Made by a program: the position numbers and the translations under genes. A stretch of 64,000 bases of DNA, from assembly GCA_034359265.1 (NCBI GenBank), contig CP136896.1, forward strand, positions 38,058,001 through 38,122,000, read 5' to 3'. The notes under the pieces were generated by a model. That model was not told the origin of the DNA. It did not search any database and worked only from the letters and a program-made list of their open reading frames with translations. Shown piece after piece: positions 58,066-64,000 of the stretch; the stretch's first letter is position 1, and every line of letters begins with the position of its first letter. This DNA comes from Canna indica. Lineage: Eukaryota > Streptophyta > Magnoliopsida > Zingiberales > Cannaceae.

Positions 58066-58200
58066 GATCAAGAATTTTTCTTCTTGAACTTCCATCTATT
58101 TTGGATGGAACTGCAAGATTGAAGGCACAAGCACAAGACCACTCCAAAGCTACTTTGGCTCGTAATGAGCACGGGAGATTGGGCTCATGGTCAAACTAAT
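58066..58200 (+). other. Exon-like open segment of unknown origin in CACTA-1
   Basis: After an AG acceptor-like site the frame stays open for 45 codons (GSRIFLLELPSILDG ... RLGSWSN) to a TAA at 58198. I do not recognise the protein. It could be a captured exon or part of an old CACTA gene. Confidence 0.35.
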
Positions 58201-59069
58201 AAAATGATTTCACTTTACAGTTATCAATTTTATTTTTTAACGAGTGAGGATATCAAAATTACTTATTTTGAGGTTTGGAAACCTTTTGATCACATTTAAC
58301 AGTTTAACTAATTAAATTATTTCACTTTATAGTTATCAGTATTATTTTTTGACGAGTCAAAATATGGAATTAACTTATCAGTTTTAGAGATAAACCTTGG
58401 TATGGCTTGGCTTCACTTATCAGTTTTAGAGATAAACCTAGGTATGGCTTTTGAAGCCAAACCAGATATACCAGCCTTGAATCAGTTAATTTGATGTGGC
58501 ATCTTTGAGTTGGCTAGTACCTGTCAACACTAGTCTATCCACAATAGTTATTTATTACTGTAAAATGTAGTTTAGAATTAAAATGTAATTCTTGTTAGAG
58601 ACCATCTGATCTGGAATTGTTTTCACTTAGTCATCCAATTGCAACCAAACCCAAACAAATTGAACTATGAATTGTGTTGGTTGATCGAGAGAACCTAAAA
58701 CTGAATTGTTTTCACTTAGTCATCCGATTGCAATCAAAACTCAAACAAATTGAATTATGAATTGTGTTGGTTGATCGAGAGAACTTGAAACTAAACAAAT
58801 GTACAGGAAACTCATTGAATTATTTTTTTGCAAACAATCATTATTCCTTTTCTTCTCTTATACACTTATATTCTTTGTCACATAAATGAGAAATTTGGTA
58901 GGAAAGATTGTAGCTAATTGGAACAAAAATCAAGAAATATCCTACTATTGAAAACTGATAAAGTATGCTGCTATAATTAGAATTACTTGTTGCTATAATT
59001 CATAATATGCTGCCAAAGTATGTTGATATGAAATCAAAGTATGTTGATATAATTCATTTTTTATTCTGC
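58201..59069. other. Noncoding interior of CACTA-1 with duplications
   Basis: Contains close direct repeats: 'cttatcagttttagagataa' twice near 58376 and 58418, and 'tgaattgtgttggttgatcg' twice near 58669 and 58757 within a ~90-bp duplicated unit. No gene. Confidence 0.5.
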
Positions 59070-59265
59070 AGCAAAGGAGACTTTCTCAAGCCGAAACAAC
59101 TATGAAGAAACTGTAGGCAAAGAAAAATTTGTTGAAGTTATGCATGGCTTAGGAGCAGGGTGGTCAAGGTTCAACTGGAACTTGATGCAAGTTGGAAGAT
59201 TTCAATTGGTCAAGGGTCAGATATCTGGAAGCTATGTTGGAAGATTTCATGACTGTACAAGCTAG
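59070..59265 (+). other. Second exon-like open segment in CACTA-1
   Basis: After 'ttctgcag' a frame stays open for about 64 codons (AKETFSSRNNYEETV ... VGRFHDCTS) to a TAG near 59263. No family recognised. 'gttggaagatttca' occurs twice inside it. Confidence 0.35.
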
Positions 59266-59841
59266 CTACTTTTGTTTTAGAAGATAATACTTAATCTACT
59301 TTTTTTTTATTATTAGAAGATAATATTGATCTATGTTTAAGTTCATTAGTTGATATTTTACTAAGTTTCGACTAATGTTATGTTTTAGTAGTTTGGATTT
59401 ATGTAATATACTCTTGATTTAATATAAAAATATATTTTAAATATTGATTATTATATTGTTAATAAATTAGAAAAACAAAAAAAATATTTCAATAACCGCA
59501 ACAAGTCGAGATTAAACCTACTTTTGTATGAGTCTTAAAATGCTATTTTTAGTGACAGATAACAATTTGAAAAAGCTATATAAATATATATGATAACTAA
59601 ATATTATTGCTATTGTAGAAAAAAATAATAGCAGGTTCAGAATGTTATAACGAACTAATCATAACAGATACAAAATGTTATAAAATAACATTCATATAAC
59701 ATTCACAATTGTATTCCCAAAAATGCTATTATAACCTCCCTAAATAAGATAGCGTGCGATTTGATAGCGTTTCGTTTAATGCTATACACTACCTATGATA
59801 GCGTTGATGATATGCTATTAATGATGATTTTTGTTGTAGTG
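59266..59841. other. Right subterminal region of CACTA-1
   Basis: AT-rich with several 'atagcg(t)' and 'gctat(t/c)a' motifs between 59640 and 59815, in both orientations, as expected where a CACTA transposase would bind. Ends TGTTGTAGTG. Confidence 0.6.
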
Positions 59842-59844
59842 AGG

Positions 59845-60909
59845 GCTTGATATGAAAGGCTTTCGACATTTTTGATAAATCAAGGCTTTAGCATTGGAAA
59901 AGCCAATGTCTCTCTTTTTATAAAACATAATGTAAATGATATTTTACTCGTGCAAATTTATGTTGATGATATAATATTTGGTGCTACTAATGAATTGCTT
60001 TATGAGTGATTTGTAAAGTGCATGCAAGAAGAGTTTGAGATGAGCATGATGGGAGAACTTTCTTTCAAGCTTGGTCTCCAAATCAAGCAAACCAACAAAT
60101 GAATCTTCATAAATCAAGCTAAGAACACAAAGGAGCTCATCAAAAGGTATGGGATGAATGAAGCCAAGATAGCTTCTACACCAATGAGCACATTCATCAA
60201 ACTTGACAAAGATGAAGTTGGTGTTAAAGTAGATGAAAAATGATATCGAGGTATGATTAGTAGCATTCTTTATTTTACTGTAAGTAGACCCGATATCATG
60301 TTTAGTGTTTGTGCATGTGCTAGGTTTCAATCTTGTCCTACAATATCTCACTTGAGTGCGATCAAACGCATATTGAGATATTTGAAGGGCATGGTTGTCT
60401 TAGGATTATGGTATCCATGTAATACATCTTCAATTTAATTGGTTTTTCGGATGCCGATTTTGTCGGGTGTAAAGTAGATCGAAAAAACACTAGTGGGTGT
60501 TATCAATTCCTAGGGATGAGTCTTGTCTCTTGGTTTTCAAAGAAACAAAACTCGGTTGCACTTTCAACCACCGAAGTAGAATACATCACGCTGCGGCTAG
60601 TTGTTGTGCACAAGTCCTTTGGATGAAACAAACCCTTCTAGATTATGGACTTAAGTATTCTTGTATACCTATACATTGTGCTAACACTAGTGCAATCAAC
60701 TTAACAAAAAATTATGTTTTACACTCTAGGACCAAGCATATTAATCTAAGGCACCATTTTCTTAGGGATAATGTAGCCAAGGGAAATATATCCATGGAAT
60801 TCGTATCCACCGACAAACAGCTTGCGGATATATTCAAAAAACCCTCATGTGAAGAAAGCTTTACAAACTTAAGAATGCAATTAGGAATTTGTGATTTTCC
60901 TAGTGGTTA
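59845..60909 (+). pseudogene. Reverse transcriptase end and RNase H of copia-E
   Basis: YERLSTFLINQGFSIGKA, then the catalytic box YVDD intact at 59959-59970 followed by IIFGATNE, LGLQIKQ, RPDIMFSVCACARFQ, AIKRILRYLKG. RNase H is in other frames: WMKQTLLDYGLKY, NLTKNYVLHSRTKHINLRHH, TDKQLADIFKKPS. At least four in-frame stops (near 59856, 60008, 60100, 60241) and a frame change near 60435. Ends with a stop at 60908. Confidence 0.85.
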
Positions 60910-61399
60910 AAAATAAAAAAATATACATGTCTTTTGAAAAATTACATTTCATATGGTATCATCAAACTTATGTATTGCCTTGTAATGGGGCTTTGTGACT
61001 TATTGATGTTTGCCTTCTATAGGGTTACATTGATAAGAAGGACTATAGTGGTAGATGATGCTCAATTTTATGGTTTTCTTGGTTTTAATGTTGGAACTCA
61101 TTAATAGTGCCTTAATTCTTGCCCTTTTTTTGATTGGTGTCAAAAGGGGGAGAAAAAGTAAAGGTCACATTTATTTTATGATGCATATAAATAAGGGGAG
61201 TTACAAGCAAAATATATGTTTTCATCCCAAGCCTATTAAGTAGATTAAGTTCTTTGTTTTATGTGAACTATATGATGCATATTGATAGAGGGAGTATATG
61301 TTAAATTGTGAACTAAGTTGTGTATGTCTTAACTCAAACTCACAAATGATATTTAGATTCTTCTTTTATATAAAATTTCATGTTGTGTTTGTCATCATC
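60910..61399 (+). other. Noncoding 3' tail of copia-E
   Basis: 490 bp between RNase H and the polypurine tract. 'ggtgtcaaaagggggagaaa' near 61137 is an extra purine run, typical of SIRE elements. No env-like ORF. Confidence 0.6.
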
Positions 61400-61413
61400 A
61401 AAAAGGGGGAGAT
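61400..61413 (+). other. Polypurine tract of copia-E
   Basis: AAAAAGGGGGAGAT immediately before TGTTGGCC. Confidence 0.85.
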
Positions 61414-62353
61414 TGTTGGCCAAGAGTTCCCCCTAGGCTTCGATCTCTATTTTGATGATAACAAACATGTATTTAATATATGTGTGTGTAGTTTTGAGTT
61501 CAGGTTGAGGTTGCGATAAGCACGCGAACTCCGCTTGGAAAATTGCAAAAATCATCAAGTAAGGCTCGGATGCAAATTAAGTAGATTCCTTGTAACATAT
61601 CCCTAGGATCTCATCCCAAGCCTATTTGTAAAGTTATCCAAGTCAAAACTCGCTAACAAAACCCATGAAAAGCGTGTAACAAAGCAAATGTAAAAATTAG
61701 CCTCAGCCCAAGTTCGATCGACTAGTCGATCAACCGAACAAGGCAAAAAAATGGCCATAGCCACTTCGGTCGACCGGTCAGTCGACCGAACAGGCCCAAA
61801 AATTGGCAGTGGAAACTTCAGTCGACCGATCGGTCGATCGGATAACAGTAGAACTAAAACGCGATGAAGTCGGTCGATCGTCCAATCGACTGAACATAGT
61901 GGCAGAAGGGCAAAACGCCAGCGATCGCTGGGTGGTCGATCGGTCGGTCGACTGACGATCGATCGGCAAGTGACCCATCGGGGTCCAACGGGCGAAAAAA
62001 TTCTCGTTGAAGAGCCGTTCCGTGGGAGGGGTTATAAATACCCCTCACCAACCTTCATTAAACCTTCTTAACCATTGAGATAAGCTTCCAAAGTGTGGTT
62101 TGTGCCTTCTAAGCTTGATTTGCTCGCGCTTGCTTCTCTGATCGACGACTTCTCTCAAGCGCTCATCTTCCCTCAACTCTGGCTTCGATTCGATGTCAAC
62201 GTCTTATGGAGTTGGAGGCATTGAAGACTTGGAAAAGAGCTCTTAGCCTTGGTTTACTCTTTAGCTCTTTTCATTGTAATTTTAATTGTTATTCAAACTT
62301 GATTTTCATTGATTAGCTTGCTAGGTGTGCTAGTGTAAACACTTAGGGTTTGT
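61414..62353 (+). repeat. 3' LTR of copia-E, interrupted
   Basis: TGTTGGCCAAGAG..., with GGTCGACC-type palindromes at 61715-61975 and TATA box at 62033-62040. It stops at 'ttagggtttgt', where the 5' LTR continues 'ttagggtttactttgtag', because copia-D is inserted. Confidence 0.85.
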
Positions 62354-64000
62354 TGTATAAGATGGCAACACTAGAGGGGGGGTGAATAGTGTGTTAACTA
62401 ATTTAATTAGCATAAATTCAATTTTAATCGTTTCTCAAATCATTTAGGCAAATTGCAAATTTACGATTGGATGCAGAAGCAAGTTAAACAATTAAGAACA
62501 AATAGAATATCAATGCAAACACATAAATTAATAGTGGTTCGGCCCCAATGCCTACTCCACTACCTAAGCACCCCGCTTAGAATTTTCAAACTAGGTTTAC
62601 TAGATTAATTCTTGTTTCCCTCACAATGAGGACTTTGACTCGAAGAGTCGCACTCTCCGCCTAAGGCTCTTCTACACCCGGAAGTCTCCGTCTTCTTACC
62701 GAGAGCACTCTTCCACCTCAATCTAAGGGATACCTCAACTAATCCTAGTAAAACAAGGTTTACACATGTGGCTTTACACCTTCACAGCAAGGTAACCACT
62801 TCAACACATGAACTAACAACCTAGGTCTTACTCAAACTCAAATCCAAGAAAATAGGTTCAAATAATAGTTAAAATTAGAATGAAAAGAGCTTAGAAATAA
62901 AACCAAGAGTCAGTGCTCTTTTCCAAGCCTTCGACGCCTTCAACTCGCTAAGAAGTAAAGCTTGAATCAAATTTCGAGTTGAGACAGAGTGTGCGCTTGA
63001 AGCGGATTTTGATGGAAGATTAGGGCGCGCTGCAATCAATCGTTAAAAGGCTCAAAACTCCCTTTAGAATGCTCAATAAAATCTATAAGAGTGAAGGAGG
63101 AGAATTAATAAATGAGTTAAATGAGGTATATTTATACCCTCTCAAAGAAACGGTAGCTCAACGAGTAGAAAACTATCTGTTACAGCCGCTCGGTCGATTT
63201 GCCGATCGACCGTCCGATCGACTGCTCAAGCGACCGCTGCCTCAATGTCTCTGTGTATGTATATAAAGTTTGAGGTGAAATTAATGTCATTTGATCAAAA
63301 TATGAACTTAACACGATTTCATTCAAAGTAGGCATGAGAGCATGAAAATGGCTAAGTATCAAATTTTGCTATCTAGTAATGTTTTCTCTAACTTAGGCAT
63401 CTAGACATCAAACATGAGTGAATCTAAGTATATGAGTCAAGTTTGGGCTGAAAATGAGGTTTCTAAGTCACTTTTTGACTTAGTTCAACGAATTCTTCAA
63501 GTTTTCAAAAAGTCAAACTTTTAAATCTATACAAAATCATATATTTGACGAAATTTTTTGAAACTTTAATTGGACAAACTAGATTTTTCAAGAAATCTAC
63601 AGGTTCAAGAATCAATCAAAATCAGTTTCCTATAAATTTATAAAATTCTTGAAAGTCCAGGGGTATTTTCATAAATTTCAATTTTTTTTTCGAAAGTTAT
63701 CATTTTTTTTATTCAAACTTTCCAGATATTGCTGAATGGTCATTTGAAATGAATGTGTCAAGTTTGAACTCAAAATGAATTTTCTATGTTCATTTTTCAT
63801 CTATATTGATTTCAATGAAAAGGTGGATATTTCTAGCTATCATTCAAGATTTCCAGAAATGATTTTACTGAAGCAATGGTGTGAATGATATTAAAAATGG
63901 AATAAAATGGTATACATGTGTTTTCATTTGAAGTTTTTGATGAGAAATCAAAGTATCGGAAAAGTGAGTATTTCAAGTGAGTGATACTTTAAGTTTTCGA
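62354..64000 (-). mobile_element. Copia-D: partial pol-less SIRE-like element at the window end
   Basis: Starts TGTATAAGATGGCAACAC on the plus strand, an LTR end of the copia-C type with a changed terminus. LTR sequence 62354-63254 includes an inverted TATA at 63129-63136 and palindromic motifs near 63190. At about 63255 the U3 is joined directly to internal noncoding sequence that matches copia-B 29917-30100 and copia-C 36185-36450. So the LTR edge, polypurine tract and neighbouring DNA are deleted. No coding sequence in view. Confidence 0.75.
63255..64000 (-). other. Noncoding internal region of copia-D
   Basis: AT-rich, with 'gtttgaggtgaaattaatgt', 'aaatcaaagtatcgga' (63945-) and other phrases of the copia-B/-C internal region. 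It continues beyond the window. Confidence 0.65.

Larger units (their letters stand above)
54479..59841. mobile_element. CACTA-type transposon carrying host gene fragments (CACTA-1)
   Basis: Termini CACTACAACA (54479-54488) and TGTTGTAGTG (59832-59841), flanked by a perfect 3-bp duplication AGG (54476-54478 and 59842-59844); removing it restores the copia RT reading QAPR-A-x-YERLSTFLINQGF. The inverted terminal identity beyond 10 bp is weak, but both ends carry subterminal 'tagcg(t)' motifs ('gtggtagcgtt' left; 'gatagcgt' repeatedly near 59750-59810). No transposase motif seen. Inside: casein kinase 1 5' end, ATG18 exon pieces, a nested MITE and two unidentified exon-like segments. 5363 bp, non-autonomous. 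Confidence 0.85.
48090..62353 (+). mobile_element. Copia-E: SIRE/Maximus-type element with gag-pol
   Basis: 5' LTR (truncated), primer-binding site, gag, protease, integrase, RT, RNase H, polypurine tract, 3' LTR, all on the plus strand. Two insertions split it: 51809-53660 and 54479-59841. Without them it is about 7 kb. It is the only element in the window with nearly all copia domains, though stops and frameshifts make it inactive. It has no env-like ORF: only 490 bp separate RNase H from the polypurine tract. Confidence 0.85.

Overview
This window is a slice of a flowering-plant nuclear genome. It is almost entirely transposable elements inserted into one another. No intact host gene, tRNA, rRNA or CRISPR array was found. 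The evidence for a plant is Ty3/gypsy elements of Tekay/Del (chromovirus) and Tat type, Ty1/copia elements of SIRE/Maximus type, primer-binding sites matching plant initiator tRNA-Met (TGGTATCAGAGC), CACTA DNA transposons, and fragments of plant-type ATG18 and casein kinase 1 genes. I cannot name the species, or say monocot or dicot, from sequence alone. Nearly every coding region carries frameshifts, stops or deletions, so they are listed as pseudogenes.

Layout. 1-7465: a minus-strand Tat-type element encoding only gag and protease. It has a ~109-bp tandem array between protease and 3' LTR, and a second adjoining copy of its LTR is split by a gypsy solo LTR (92-2539, duplication CAGGT). 7466-9606: AT-rich, unassigned, with a possible DNA-transposon remnant. 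9607-14390: a truncated minus-strand copia element (copia-env) with an env-like third ORF after RNase H. 14391-20196: gypsy-1, cut in its integrase by copia-B (20197-31979, minus). Copia-B holds a solo LTR (21047-28702, duplication CTGGG), which holds copia-A (21943-27999, plus). 31980-34094: gypsy-3, a deletion derivative. 34095-43198: copia-C (minus), carrying a gypsy solo LTR (39689-41099, duplication TCTTT). 43199-48089: gypsy-2, broken by a copia LTR fragment. 48090-62353: copia-E, the only copy with nearly all of gag-pol. It is split by a solo LTR plus SINE-like dimer (51809-53660, duplication GTTAT) and by a 5.4-kb CACTA element (54479-59841, duplication AGG). 62354-64000: copia-D, running off the window.

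How the parts relate. Copia-A and copia-C show the same architecture: a shortened gag, a conserved hairpin-containing block, then kilobases of AT-rich repeats, and no pol. Copia-B and copia-D are partial copies that fit it. They look like a non-autonomous family that would need pol from a relative such as copia-E. The most notable object is the CACTA element in copia-E. Between its termini lie the 5' end of a casein kinase 1 gene and two exon pieces of ATG18, with intron-like borders, so it looks like a gene-capturing (Pack-type) transposon. It also contains a younger 339-bp CACTA MITE. Insertion borders with target duplications let the order of insertions be read directly.
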